The notes under the pieces: generated by a model
Database searches by the model: none
Seen by the model: the letters and a program-made list of their open reading frames with translations, nothing else
Told to the model about the DNA's origin: nothing
From: Icerya purchasi
Lineage: Eukaryota; Arthropoda; Insecta; Hemiptera; Monophlebidae
Reading direction: 5' to 3'
Length of the DNA stretch: 64,000 nucleotides
NCBI GenBank assembly: GCA_039619475.1
Contig: CM077115.1
Coordinates: 134,428,172-134,492,171 of the forward strand
Position numbers and translations under genes: made by a program
Part shown: positions 1 through 12,646 of the stretch, in pieces
Position numbering within the stretch: position 1 is the first letter of the stretch
Layout of the letters: each line of letters opens with the position of its first letter

Positions 1-3000
1 TTAAATAATTAAATATTACGTCCACAGTATTAACGTGACAGCGGGGGGTATCCCTGGGAATACAATTAAAACAAATGCAAAACCACATTTCAGTTGTTAA
101 ACATTTTTTTTTGACATTTTTATTTTTTTTTGCTTTGGCACATAAACTTGATAAGCGTTACGAAATTAAAACGTCACGAAATGGACCGTCACGGAAAATC
201 GTTACGAAAATTTCATGTCTTTACTTAGATACAACTGATTACTAATAAGAGAGCATTGAATGAGACTGATTTCCCACATACGCGAGTATGCATTCAACAG
301 AAGTCGGTTAAAGTGTTACCTATAGCGACTTGTAGAGAGACCTGTGAAGATCGTAGGTTTGTGTATATTTCACACGTAATTTCCTCAATATTACTACCGC
401 TAACGATAGCGATGTAAATAAGGAACCTTGTACTAGCGGCAGTTAGTTGTTAAATGTATATTTTTACGCATACGTTGCGAGATAATATGTATAAAGTAAA
501 TCACAGTTTGCACGGCGACGTTTGTCGACGGAGGCAGCGAAGCAAACGACATTCCAATGTGTCGGTGGACACCTGAATGACTGTACAAAGCCCACTTTTA
601 AGGGAAAACATGAAAATGTCTCACTGTGTTATTGTAGGTAAGCTGATTTCAAAGATTCTAGAACATGTAGATAGTAGTTTCCTATAGGGGAGGAATAACA
701 GGAGAAGGTGGCAATATGACTTTTTTTCGGAAATATTGAAATACGCGCCAAGCGTTAATACGTGCCCTGTTCCTAGTACACTACTTTGAAGCATCATATT
801 CGGCAACGAAACTCGAACGGACTTCATTCGCTTGACAGACTGTATACGATGTACAGCAGAGATGTAGATATATACGAATGAGGGAGTGGGGGAAGGAGAA
901 AAAATTAAATTTCTGTAAATGTCCTATAATCAAGATATTGAATAAAATAAAGCAAAATAAAATACAATTCTAAATTTTTAATTAAATTTTGAGCTAGTTA
1001 TCACGCCCACCTATCTGTAAATACTAGCTCAGAGGGTACTATTAAAAGCAAGCTTAATAATAATATTTTTTAAAAATAGCAGCGAGTCCTCTCAGTCTGA
1101 ATGTATTGACAGATATGTATGTATCGTAGCGGAAGCTATACTACAAAAAATTGCCAGATACAGCCGCAAAATTATGATTAAAAAGACGATAAACAAAAAT
1201 AAATAAAAATGAAAACGTAAACCTAGTATTTTAATTTACATAATTAAAAGACGACTCAAAAAATAGCACTTTAAGCATTAAAGTTGCTTTTCTTCGTAAA
1301 ATAATGAAATATTAATAATAAATGCAATATATTAAATAATCATAATTATAACGGATTTAACGAGACCGTATTTATAAATAAAAATACTCCAATAATAATA
1401 ACAATTTTAATACGATAACAAATGATAAATTAGTGATTTTTAGGCGATGCTTAAGCTATGAGGCGATTTAAATGTTAACAACATAATAAATGAATGTGCT
1501 TGCATTAATGATCTGTTCATTTCTATTTATACATACTTTTCTCTCTCTCTCTCTCTCTTTAAAAACAGTACACAACTTAACAATTAACTGCACCGAATAG
1601 TTCAGAAATTTCAGCTTCAGCATAATATTTCGGGATACGGTTTTACTTCTTCTTTTTTTTTTTTTATTATTTTTTTGGGGCGTCGAAATGGGGTACGGTT
1701 TTAATTATTGCATAGTTTAACGAATTGTTTTTATTTATCACTACATGTAAATTATTTTTGTTTTAATTTCAGATAATGCTATACTAGCCAGAACTGAAAA
1801 CAAATTCGTAAATTACAATGAGTCTTTGAATTTCCGTCGAATTCTACGAGAGCTGTTTCAAATTCGCGACTACAAGATATTCTATCCGCTCATTCATTAT
1901 TTCTTATTTATTTCCCCGTATATTTTATAAATTTTCTATAGCGGTATTAATTGTGAATTTGCGTATTTAAATTTAACGATAATAAATGTTTTTTACTTGT
2001 GTAATGTAATTTCTCATTATTCTTGCTGCTATAATATTTAACACTGAATAAACAAGCAAACAAAAAGTATATTTGTAACTTTACTTACACAAATAGGCTG
2101 AAAACAAGGGCTTGCCAATAAAATTGGTATGTCCACACCCCAAAACGATTTTTTCAGTCGGTATTTTTAGAAAATTTTGAAGTATAGGTTTAGTTTTGCA
2201 GGAAGGAGACTATACTTGAAGGCGTCAAATAGCAGAGATTGTAGAGCGTTTCAGACAGAGAGCAAGTATCAAGAAAACCATGGATGAAGTTGAAGAGATG
2301 ACTGAACAGAGAAGTGGAAGAAAGCGGGAATAGAAAATGAAGAAGAATAGGAGTTAAGCCACAATTTGAAATAAGCGACTGAAGAAAAAAGAGCAATATT
2401 ATGGGCTGAAAATGTGCCGAAAAATCTGGAAATGGAAAAACCGGCTAATAAATATCAATTCATTACACTTAATACCCAAATGACCAGCAATCCACAGAAG
2501 ATCAATGTAATTGGGTTATGAGTTTATCTGGCGCTTTTTGAAGTAGAAGAACGCGAAAAAGGTCCCTACTGGGACCGGTTTTATATTTTTTTATAGAATT
2601 TTCCAGTTCATGAGGTGAAATATTTTGATTATAGTGCTCTAAAATTTGACCTTTCAAAATCGAACTGCGAAAATGGTTTGTTTTCTTTTTTGGCTGGGTC
2701 GCAGTTTGTGTCGCTATAAATATTCGCAAAATGCCGTACGAAATGATTAAGAATTTCCTCTGCGTTGGTTGTTACTCTGCTCTAACTGGAACTTAGAATA
2801 TGACGATTTTTCTATCGATCCGATTTTTTCCCATGATTGTTTTGTAGGCGCAACAAAATTAACCGATGAAGTTCGACCAAGATCTTAGATTATTTTAAAA
2901 TCTATCTAACTCTAGCACGCTTTTTTCTATAGCCGAGATGATTATCATGGATGGAAATAGTTTTTCAAATTTTTTAAGACCTTACGTCTATTTCTAACGA

Positions 3001-5260
3001 CTTCGGAACATTCATCTGTTCACCATGGGACACGTCGGAGTTTGAAATTCGTGTTATTTTATTCGGAAGTGGTACGAAAGGTGAAAATTTTTCGATCATA
3101 GAGGTGAGAAATTTAGTGAAAAATTTAGGAGGAAGTCCCGTAGAGACGGACACAGCTAAGGTTTTTAAAAAATAAAATAAAAACTACTTCGAGAAATGTA
3201 AATTTATCTATGGATTAACTAAATCAACAAAGTTTAAAATCAAAATAAATAAACAAAAATGCAACTTCTGCATAAACATATTTGCAAACCCAAATCAAAC
3301 TTTGATAAAGACAAATGCAATCACTGCAAAGGGACACCACTAGTACCGGACAGATTTAACTTCGACTCCAAACACCTGAGACATTTTCAAAACATGCTGC
3401 ATAGATCGCATTTGTACGCATCTGCATATTCTGGAATATCCGAACATGCTTCATGAGCCCACCCATTGCAGCTGGAACCCTATATTCAGTTTTCGTCATA
3501 CTCTTCTAAGCACACTGGGCGAGTAGTTCTTCCTATGTCAGGTATTTCAGTTATGGTTACTTTTTCTTAGTTTTCTCCACTTTTCGTTTGTGTTTTTACG
3601 CTTTTGGTTTGTTCCCCCTTCTCTTCTACTGCTATTTTGAATTTAGCACCCATTCTTTTCTTTTTCTTCTTAATCTTCTTCAACAGCAATTCTATATAGT
3701 GATATTAGAATTTCACATTTTCTCTTCCGAGCCGCTGATCGTTTTTGACGTGAAACGTCTTTAAAATCGTTCGTGAAACGAAATCGCGCAACGAAATGTC
3801 CTCCAGGCGACCTTCGCTCTCTTCCTCTTTTTCTATTATATACGTGTGTGTGCGTGCGTGCGAATATCGAGATTCGAGTAGCAAACATTGTACGCGGCCA
3901 GCTGTATATAACCTCTATTCTAAACACGTGTAAATTTTATTTAAACTTATTTTTGACGTCAATGTTAAATAAAATCGTTATTGATTATTAATAAATAAAA
4001 AGTACTGAATGCGTGTTTGTATTAAAATTTTTAGAACGAAGTCAGATTTGCTTTCAATTCAATCGTTAATACTTAAACCGACATAAGCGTTTCACGTTAA
4101 ATCAACGGCCCTGTACCCTAGCACAGTCAGGCCCAATTTTTTAGCAACAGCTGGTAATGGCGACAATTTTTAGCTTGCAATATCACTTCTCAACGGTTCA
4201 ATGCCGATGTCGTATCATGTAGAGTGCTTTTGGGATGTTACAATGCGACAAAATTTCTCTCAACGCCCCATTTCTTTGGACAAAACCTTATCTACCACAG
4301 TTTGTAATCTTTGTTGGTCCGATTTTCTTTTCTTTTCTTTTCTTTTTTGTCTCTTCCATTTCGATTTATCCGCATTCTTTTGTTCTTTACGTATAATAAT
4401 TATTTTAATAAGTACGAATACTTACGAGAAAAAACAACTGTTCGCTGCCCGGTGTTAAGGGACAACTTTGTGTCCGATACTAGGGAACAGGGAATAGCCA
4501 AAATTATGTGTTCCATAACAAAACTGTTTTGGAAATCAACAAAACTGTTTTTAAAGTTAACGAATAATAATAATGGAGCACTGCCTTTGTTAACAATTAT
4601 CACAAACACTTCAACACAAAAACTTAGCAGTAACACTCGCTTAGACATCTAATGTAATGCAGCGTTTTCCCGTCAGAAACAGTAATTGACCGCTCCCGTC
4701 GTGGCCTTTGGCGTCACCGGTGTAAACTGTGTCCCGTGACGCTGTTTTGCTTTGAATCGTTTTTGAATCGAACGCGTACGGGACTTCCCCCTAACTGTCT
4801 CATTTATAACATTTGAAATTTTGCAATCGAAATATTTGTCACGGCGTGATCTATATGAATCCAATCGTTGTAGTTTATTTTTCTTTGAAGGAAAGCATGT
4901 TTTTGAGCATAAAATTAATGATGAATGATTAGGGTGAATGATCGTTGCCGGCAAGATCGATATGGGTATGTACTAAAGTGGAGCTGTTGGGATGAGGAGA
5001 AAAAATAACTAAATCTATACTTGACCATTTACGAGAAGAAAAGTTGTAGTGTGTGCTTGTGTTGCAGTTCAAAGTGGTCAAATCTTGATTTGAAATGTCT
5101 GATCCGATAATTTTGCTGTTTTTCTTGACTATGGGAGTTGAAATCGCCACAAAAAATAAGTAGTTTTGTAAGCACTGAATTAGACCTTTTTTTCCCCCTA
5201 TTCATAATAACTTTGGCTGGGACTGTTTATTCGTTTAATTTACAATGTTTACTACAATGT
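1..5260. other. AT-rich intergenic or intronic DNA, no gene recognised
   Basis: I see only short open frames with no recognisable domains, homopolymer runs and a CT microsatellite near 1541-1558. Frames of 65-113 codons here (for example 3259-3456 and 4311-4652) have no partner exons, signal peptide or motif that I can defend. Confidence 0.5.
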
Positions 5261-5384
5261 TCATTACAGGCACCATCCGATTAAGTTTTCGGTTTCCTGT
5301 AATCCCATTTTACAATCATATTAAATTAATATTTTCATTAACTTAAATACACACTAGTATTTTATCCTTAATTATCTTATATTA

Positions 5385-5651
5385 TTATATAATTGAATTT
5401 TTCTTGCGATATGTAATTTCTTCCACGACAAATTCATTAAACTCTTTAAACAGATTTGTAATTAATTCTATAGCGTAGAAGTTATTCGAATATTTTATTG
5501 TTATAATTATTATACATCGGTTTAATATGTGGTGCCTAATATCATCTAAAAAGTTACATCTTTTGCAATTTTCGTTATCTATAATTTTAAACTTATATAA
5601 ATATACTCTAAATATACCAAGGGCGTCGCCAGCCGATGAGCCGGGGGGCAA
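5385..5651 (-). pseudogene. R1/Jockey-like LINE reverse transcriptase C-terminus, fragment
   Basis: The minus-strand frame has, about 12 residues in, a run reading GIFRVYLYKFKI followed by NENCKRC, a spacer, then RHHILNRC. That order (a G-x-F-x-x-Y-L-x-x-F block, then a CxxC pair and a His-x(3-4)-Cys) is how the C-terminal zinc-knuckle region of R1 and related arthropod non-LTR elements usually reads. The rest of the element is absent: the sequence upstream on this strand (above 5651) does not continue a reverse transcriptase. It is a dead 5'-truncated remnant with no host role implied. It could also belong to another Jockey-superfamily clade. Confidence 0.55.
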
Positions 5652-5888
5652 GATGTGATAGAAAGAGGATATAAGTTATAGGAAAAATAAAATTTATAAT
5701 TTGTAGTAAGGGCAGATATTTTATTAAACAAGAATAAAATCTTAATTAAAACATAATTTTCGTGGATTTCTGGCAAATTGTTCATGATCACGCGCCTATG
5801 AATACTCATCATAGCCAGTTGATTAAAAAGTTTCAAGGCTCCATGGGGGGGGGGGCAGCCCAATGGTTACCGATGCTGCATAATTTTT

Positions 5889-6095
5889 TTTTTTTTATTT
5901 TTTAAATGGGCATGCCAGCACAGGACATTCATCTAATACAAAAGAGATTAAAAGAATAGAAGGACATATGGAGCGACAAGTTAAATCAAGAAACGATTAG
6001 AGACAGGAGAAATGAAGGCGGCTAGCTAAGAAGGGAACAACAGAAGGAGATGGAAAAGTGAGAATATAGAGGGCACTGTAAGGAGTAGAAGTTCA
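5889..6095 (-). mobile_element. 3' end of RNase H-type LINE (third copy of the family)
   Basis: The segment begins with a T-run (the poly-A tail read on the plus strand). It then follows the same order of purine-rich words seen at 14500-14620, for example 'atatagagggcactgtaaggag' against 'atatagaaagcacagtagggag'. This makes it a very short, 5'-truncated minus-strand copy of the family represented at 7094-8332 and 14465-16418. It carries no intact frame. Confidence 0.5.
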
Positions 6096-6329
6096 GTTAT
6101 ATTTATAATATATTAAAAACACTTCCACATACCTGCTTCAGTAATGCCCATAATTATACATTCAGTAGATTACTTTAAATAATGTTTTTTTAAATAGTAA
6201 CACTAACCTAAATAAACGAACATCAGATCTAATAAACACTTTCGCAACAATGATCGTAACCGCCACCAGCAAATAACCTAGAACAACTACCAACCGGAAA
6301 TAAAATTTTATGACGCGTCAACAATTTCA

Positions 6330-6611
6330 TTGCATAAAAAAACGATTTTTTTTTCAACCGTCATCACTTTTTCAATATGGACTTTTGGCCATCTAAATCA
6401 AAGAAATACCCCACTGTGCGCTGGATTACGTCCATACTTCATACGGAGAATAGTTGCAGTTGTTTTGACCCACCCTTTGTATGTATACCAACTTCACTGT
6501 TACAATTTCAATGATATGTTGTTACCCCGCTTAATGCAGATTGAATTAGAAAATCGAACTGTTTATATACTTCCACATGATGAGGATATTGTTGACAAGG
6601 TATACATGTAA
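6330..6611 (+). other. Unassigned 93-codon open frame
   Basis: This frame is longer than its neighbours but shows no signal peptide, known motif, clear splice sites or homopolymer bias that would mark it as coding. It lies between two LINE fragments, so it may be part of a decayed repeat. I cannot assign a function and coding status is doubtful. Confidence 0.12.
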
Positions 6612-7093
6612 GCTAAATATACTGCAAACACGTAAAAATTAATTTATTTGTCTCATATTATAATTGCATTGTAATAAGGTCAATCTATAGTTTAAATAAC
6701 GAATAACAAATGGCGCATAATAGTACACACATTCTACATCTCATCCGAGTTTTTATTATGTATTTGGTAGGAATAATTAAACACTTAATGTTATTAGATT
6801 TTTGATTAAACATTTTTCTTTTTCTGAAAAATTCCATTATAAAGAACTTGTAGATATAACTTTTTTATTCGCAAAATTTATAAATAAAAAAAATTTTCTG
6901 AATAAAAAATTTGTATTTACAAAATCCTTATAACCTAAAAACTTTGTAATAAATAAATTTTTAACCAGTATAACATCTTCGATAATTCCCCTCAACTAAA
7001 CTATCACTTTCAACACAACCATTAAGATAAGAGTTCTATAGATCTCTAAAAATCACCGTCCCACTAGAAACATGATTTTAAGATAAAATTAAT

Positions 7094-8332
7094 CGCCGTT
7101 CTCAGCTTGGGTATCGCTTCTTAATTAAACGGCTTCCCATCTCCTCGTCCAAATTTATTTCTTCCTATCTGTATATCGAAAACCGCTGGCGTTTTTCTCC
7201 TCATAAAATCCCAATCCTGTCGCTCATTGCTACCCGTCTTTCTAATTTTTCTCCCGCTGTCCTTTCCCACAACACTCTTCCCTACTTTCCTCATAGCTTC
7301 AATAGCCTATAGCAGTCTATCAAATTTTCCTCTCTCCCACTTAGGGCCCATTCCTCCTCTCACGGTGCAGTCAACAATGAATTTCTTTGTTTATTGAATT
7401 CTTCTTTTCCTGCTCATGCACTGATCTTTAGCGATGGTTCCAGGAGCGAGGATGGCGGGGGTGGTGCGTTTACTGCCCCGTCGCTTCGGCATTCTGAGTC
7501 CTTCCGGCTTCCTTCCTTCTGCACTATTTTTTCTGCCGAGTCAATCGCCATTCTTCAGGGTATCTCGTTTATTTCCTCTTTAAGCGGACTTTCCCAATTC
7601 CTCATTATTTCGGACTCTAAAAGCGTCCTTAAGGCCCTGTCCTCGCCTCCTTCACATTCCTCTGATAGTATTATTCTCTCAATTCGTTCTCTTACCTCCA
7701 CTCTGCAGCCATCCCGCTCTATTCTTATTGATTTTTTATGGGCCCCAGTCATTCCGGAATTGATGGCAATGACACAGCCGATTCTTTGGCTCGTTCTGCT
7801 GGTCGCCTTCATTCATTACTCAACCATTTCCCTTCTTCAGATATCCTTTCCTTATCCACCTCCAATCATGTCTTTGACGGGCGTCATTCACATTACCGTT
7901 TTATTCAGCCGATTCCTCGTTCCCTGTCTTGGTTCCAATCTATTCCTTTCGGTCGTCACTCTTCTATCGTCTCCCTAATTCGTCTCCGGATCAATCATTC
8001 TCTACTTCTCTATTCCCGCTTTCGATTTACTCTGTCACCGTCTCATTGTTCTCTTCACGATTGTGTGATCCTCCTCGTATATGTGATGCTGATCACATGT
8101 CCTGCTCTTCGTAATGAACACTCCCTTTTATACAGTCAGTTCTTGTCATTAGATCTCCCTACTCCCTATAAGTCCTCCTTTATCTTCTCCTTTTCTTCAT
8201 CTTCTGTGGTGCCTGCACCGTTGTCCTTTTTTGCGTCCATTTCGCACCGCCTAGCTGTTTAGTTTTTTAGCTTAGTTTTTCCTGTTGTTGTTCGGTCAAT
8301 GCCGCTGGCGCGCCCACAAAAAAATAAAAAAG
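7094..8332 (+). mobile_element. Non-LTR retrotransposon fragment with RNase H domain (I/Jockey-like)
   Basis: This plus-strand piece reads as the C-terminal half of a LINE ORF2. Around 7100-7370 the frame matches, residue for residue in many places, the minus-strand copy at 15640-15400 (the W-R-F...K-I-P-I-L block). From 7394 an RNase H-like domain follows: FSDGSR at about 7430, a SAES block near 7537, ISDSKSVLKAL near 7605, and LWAPSHSGIDGNDTADSLA across 7735-7795. These are the Asp, Glu, Asp and final His/Asp signatures of RNase H1. A frameshift near 7735 splits the domain between two frames (7394-7735 and 7738-8262). A Cys/His knuckle lies near 8030-8110, and an A-rich tail ends the element at about 8332. 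AAAATTAAT at 7085-7093 and 8333-8341 may be the target-site duplication. The copy is 5'-truncated and dead. Confidence 0.75.
7394..8262 (+). pseudogene. LINE RNase H domain and C-terminus, frameshifted
   Basis: This is the coding part of the LINE above. The first frame (7394 onward) carries the first acidic residues of RNase H. The second frame (from 7738) carries the SHSGIDGNDTADSLA block and then a Ser/Leu-rich C-terminus ending at a TAG at 8260. In a working element the two would be one frame, so a single indel near 7735 broke it. RNase H would degrade the RNA strand of the RNA-DNA hybrid during target-primed reverse transcription. There is no sign of host recruitment. Confidence 0.7.
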
Positions 8333-8344
8333 AAAATTAATATA

Positions 8345-9230
8345 ACGGTAAGAGGTATATAATTTAGGCAAAAGTAATATTTTAACAAAAAAATAAAAAT
8401 TTTTACTATAAGCACCCATTTTTAGTAGAAACCCAAATTTTACTGCAAATACTTCATTTTAGCTAGAAATAATATCACTTCAGTAACACCTTGACTAAAT
8501 TTATACAAACTATTTTAATGTCATTAAATTAAAGAAATAAACACAATTGGTAATACAAAATTTATTACACGGTAAAAAATTAACATTAATTTTTAACACT
8601 TTTTTTTAATTGATTCCCCAGTTCAGATTATACCGATGGAGCAAATATATTTAATAATAAGGGTACATAATGGCATGTCGTATACTGAATAGAAAAAAGA
8701 CAAAAAAGTATATATATTTTTTTTTTTTCTTTTTTTTTTTACAGAGTGTGTTACATGTTTTTGAAAATGTTAAAATGTTTAAAAATAATTATATGCATGC
8801 ATAAATAAATAAAGTACACGAGTAATTACTACATTAAATGTATTTTTACAATTGCAATGATAATGCCAAAGCTTAGTCACCAATGCAGAGCTTACTTAAA
8901 TATTTTAATATTGATATTATAAAGAAGTATTAGGAATAAAGATATTATATTAGTTAGAATGGTTGATCAGAGGTTTTAGGGTAAGTTTTTTTTTCATGAC
9001 GCCATGGAAATAGGCAAGAAGAGAATGAGCGTTTTTTTTTGTTTATTCTTAGTGTTGTATTTTTATTAATTTTGTAAGATTCCCTAATTTTTAACACTAC
9101 CCTTAATAGTAATACATATTGCTAAATAATCATGTAATGCGGACCTTTCTTATCTAACATGTGTGCCGTTGGCCCAGCTAAAACAGTATCAAACTTTTTA
9201 TGAAATTCATTGTATAGAGAGTTTACATAA
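8345..9230. other. AT-rich stretch, no gene recognised
   Basis: It contains long T-runs (8716-8741 and nearby) and no recognisable reading frame. Its right end abuts the DNA polymerase relic, and part of it could be decayed flank of that element. Confidence 0.4.
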
Positions 9231-9234
9231 ATTA

Positions 9235-10380
9235 CTGTATTTACATTATTAATACATATTGTTCTTTTATCATCTTTGCCACTTAATACTATTTTGGTCT
9301 GCCTTGGAGTGTCAAATGCTTCGTGTGATATGAAATGCCTTGTAATTATCGGTTAATTTATCACACACACACACACTAGTCCCACAATTATAATAATCTA
9401 TAAAGTTAAACTCATTCTTAACTTTAGATGACTCTGTATACTATAAAATTTTCTAATATCTATATAATCTGCAACACTTACTAAATTAATTTTTATACAT
9501 AATCCAATAAACTCATTAATTACGCATTTAATTCATCCTGAAGTGCTACGAACTTCTTTTTATTTTCCATAGAATAACGTGGATAATCCCTCGAATATCA
9601 CTCGTATCAAATTACTGTGAATTATCTTCAATATCTTCACAAAAATCAGCTGTTTTTATAAGCGAATCAGCATCACAATACAAAATTACGTTAATTTTCA
9701 ATTTGCTTATATCTAAAATAATCATTCCGAAATAAATTAGTTTATTAAATTTAATTGTTATTGGATTTAAGTGTATCCCAGGGCTAAAAATTATTGTTCA
9801 CTAAATGTACTTCAGTCCTTAAAATTATTTTTTTGACCAGCTTAGTAAACTTTGCTTAATCAGTCGTAAGCTGAATCTTACTCGTAATTCAATGTCCGAT
9901 ATTTTTCATCACTGTTACAAAATCGCACGTTATTTATCAGCTTTTAATAGTTCTTTTAAAATTCATTAGATGCCTCCTCTACAGAGTGTTCAAGCCAATG
10001 TATGACTTCAACCATGCCGACTGATTGAAATAAATGGCTTGATACACTTGTTCCAATTAAAGGCCTAATGCAATTCACATTGTTTATCATTTGTTTTTCA
10101 GTATATTAAACAATTTATTACAGTTTTTATTGATTTTATTAGCTTCAGGGCTTATATCACTGCGTGTTAAATGCATATTCGAACTATACTTCAAATGCAC
10201 CTCAAGTGCATAACCAATGGAACCATTATCAGGCATACTCGCAATATCCAATTCTACTATTTCACTTTGTCTGAACCATCTAAAACTATTCACAGACAGT
10301 AGCTCACTTATAGAAGTTACTGCCATCAGGTAGATATATGTATAATTTCTTTGGAAGAATACAGTTTCTTTTACTACCAC
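9235..10380 (-). pseudogene. Decayed family B DNA polymerase (Polinton-like or protein-primed type)
   Basis: On the minus strand several blocks of the 'organellar and viral' type B polymerase family appear in the right order, separated by stops and frameshifts. The longest frame (10087-10380) has an FRWFR block, then MPDNGSIGYALEV and a downstream acidic/Pro segment. Next, around 9985-10025, is a block resembling the conserved QSPWLKPYI motif. A DADSL tripeptide-like motif at 9662-9677 stands for the catalytic D-x-D of motif C, followed by FDTSD at 9597-9611. A DDKR-containing C-terminal block lies at about 9240-9297. Such polymerases replicate Polinton/Maverick elements, adintovirus-like elements and linear plasmids. 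No integrase, capsid, ATPase or terminal repeats were seen nearby, so which parent it came from is open. It is clearly dead. Confidence 0.6.
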
Positions 10381-10384
10381 AATA

Positions 10385-10636
10385 CTAAAGCGACACTAGA
10401 GCATTCCTACATATTAGAAGTTTTATTGCAAAGATGTAGTTCCTTATACAACCACAACACTCGTGCAACATTAGTGCTCCTACGTACTTTTGTGCTCCAG
10501 AGGTTTCACATTTTCTTTGTAGTACTACAGAATTATTGCGACACCAACGCATCCGCTTACACTGGTAGTAAAAATGGGAACTATCAATTATTAATTTCCC
10601 CTCCATTACAATTTTGAACAGACATTTTAACATCAA
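10385..10636 (-). other. Open frame upstream of the polymerase relic, unassigned
   Basis: This frame lies just upstream on the same strand as the polymerase fragment and could be part of the same decayed element. It is Cys-rich (a CGC and scattered Cys) but I cannot match it to any domain. It may be noise. Confidence 0.12.
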
Positions 10637-10899
10637 TTAAAAAGGCAACAACAAAAGAGTGAATCGCAGCTGATTTGGCATTTGGACTATAAAGTATTTT
10701 ATAAAAATATATGAACCAAATTTCTCCTTTACTTCATCTGCAGCTAGATATATTTTATTTTCTTCTATTAATGTAAATATTTCTGTTCTTACCGATTTTC
10801 TATATAAAGCCTCCGGTAGATTTTTTTAATTTTTTCAAGTCTTGACACGCTAGCCGAATTTTATTTTGGGGTTTTGTCTTTGCACTATCGTTTTGGTTT

Positions 10900-11820
10900 T
10901 AACATTAAAATAAGAAATCCTCTATCGGTTTCGTCCATCTCACCGAGCACCTTCTATAAAGCTGTTTATCATTTGCTCTTCCTGTAGTCCATCTCTTCTT
11001 TTAGGCTGTATCTTTTTTTTCTCTCGATGTGTCCGAAATATATTTCAACATCCAACTTATTTACGTGAAACTCAATCATTCAGATTAACCAATCTCGCTC
11101 AGCATAGAGCATTGTTTTTATCTTGAACATTCTTTTCCATATCCGTATTTCCACACTGTCTATTCTTTTCTGATCAGCCATCCTTAACATCCGGTTTAGG
11201 CCGCCCCGTATAGCCTTATGGAAGATAACAGTGTAAGCACTATCTTTATTTTGGTGAGGTTTTTTTTTTTAAATCACGGTTTTTCCGAATATCAGTAAGC
11301 TTTTTACCGCTTCCCTGGGGTTAGCTTTGCTTTTCTCGTCATTTTCACTTCGTTCGAGCCATATCGACTGATCACTGAGCCGAAATAAATGAATGATTGC
11401 CCACTACTTCATATACCGTGTGTATGGCTCAAATCTGTTACACTGCCTCTGTCTACCATGATTTTAGCTTTATCTTTATTCAGCAATAAATTGTATTTCG
11501 ATCTATTCGGAACATCTAGTTCATTTCTCGAGATTATCACTATCATCGTCGGCATATTGAAGATTACTTGTGCGTCTACCCAACCCGCAATGCTTTCTCC
11601 GCGTTATGTGTTCTCGGTAAGTATTAAACACTACAAGCTACAACGCATTCTTGTTTGACGCCAATTTTAATTGCAAATCTTTCAGATATTCAGCATAATT
11701 CATTTTAACTAGCTGTCTCCGTATCAATTCTGTACTAGTTGCTTGAACACCTAATTTTTCAAGTATCAAGAATATTCGCTATATAGAAAACTTTAACATA
11801 GTGAAAGAAGCGGGCCCTCC
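10900..11820 (-). pseudogene. Endonuclease-reverse transcriptase LINE fragment, heavily mutated
   Basis: Reading the minus strand, pieces of a non-LTR reverse transcriptase appear in the correct order across several frames. Near 11770-11650 there is a finger/palm segment. Near 11490-11450 is an LLLNKDKAKIMV-type block (the 'K-T-K-x-M-V' thumb lead-in). Near 11380-11330 is FIYFGSVISRYGSNE (usually 'F-x-Y-L-G-S-x-I'). Near 11180-11100 is a DSVEIRIWKRMFKIK block (usually 'E-A-F-E-M-W-x-x-R-R-M-L-K-I'). Many stops separate the blocks, so it is an old copy. It is a different insertion from the fragment at 12198-12646, because the order of domains restarts. Confidence 0.55.
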
Positions 11821-12197
11821 GTTTTTTTAAGTGCATCGATTGTTTCTCAAACTTCACTTAACCCGAATTTTCCTTCTTTTTGTACATTTCTGCATGATAT
11901 AAATTGAAAATTTAGCCATCAATGAAAATATAGATGCGAATAAGAAAAAATAGAAGTTTCCAAAACCGGAAAAACATACACTGGCTTAGGTATTCGTGGA
12001 AAATGTCCCTAGTGTGATATTTTTCCATCCTTTTTACGGAAATAGTGCTTCTAATTTTGAATGGGAAAATTCATTTAAAACCATCGATAAAGTTCACCAT
12101 GATTATGAAGCAGTATTAAAAATGTCGACGTAATAATTATTTAATTCTTCTATGTCGTTGTCTGTGTTCAGACGTCGTGACCAATCATGAGCATATT

Positions 12198-12646
12198 TCA
12201 ACAATTTTTCTCCATTTCTCTCGATTTTGAGCTGCTTCCACCAGCTGTTGTGTTTCTAATATAATCAATAAACCTGATCGGAGGTCGTCCTCTATTCCTT
12301 TTACCTTCTATTATTCCCTGTATGGCCATTTTTTCCAATCCTTCTCGGCGCATCACATGGCCAAAGAATCTCGGGGCCCGCCTATTTAACACTTGCACTA
12401 ATCTGTCTTTCCGATCTATTCCCAGTTCCTCTAATATTGAAGCATTAGAGCGGTGCTTGATCCATGGTATCCGGAGCATTTGTCTGTAGCATATCATTTC
12501 GAATGTCTCTATTCTTCGGGACAACGTTTTGTTCAGCGTCCATGATTCGGAGCCGTAGCTTACTATTGAGAATATTAATGTCTCCATTAGTCTCTTTTTA
12601 GTTCCTATTGTTATGGAGTGGTCTTTCCATATGTTCGTCAGTTTCT
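12198..12646 (-). pseudogene. C-terminal part of an endonuclease-reverse transcriptase LINE
   Basis: The minus-strand frame from about 12646 reads LTNIWKDHSI..., then SIVSYGSESWTLNK, RRIETFEMICYRQMLRIPW, and HVMRREGLEKMAIQGIIEG followed by KRNRGRPP. This string of blocks is the classic C-terminus of insect 'endonuclease-reverse transcriptase' LINE proteins, downstream of the catalytic palm. The annotated ATG at 12587 is internal; the homology extends upstream without a start. The frame is unusually clean compared with its neighbour at 10900-11820, so this insertion is probably younger. The catalytic domain is absent. Confidence 0.8.
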
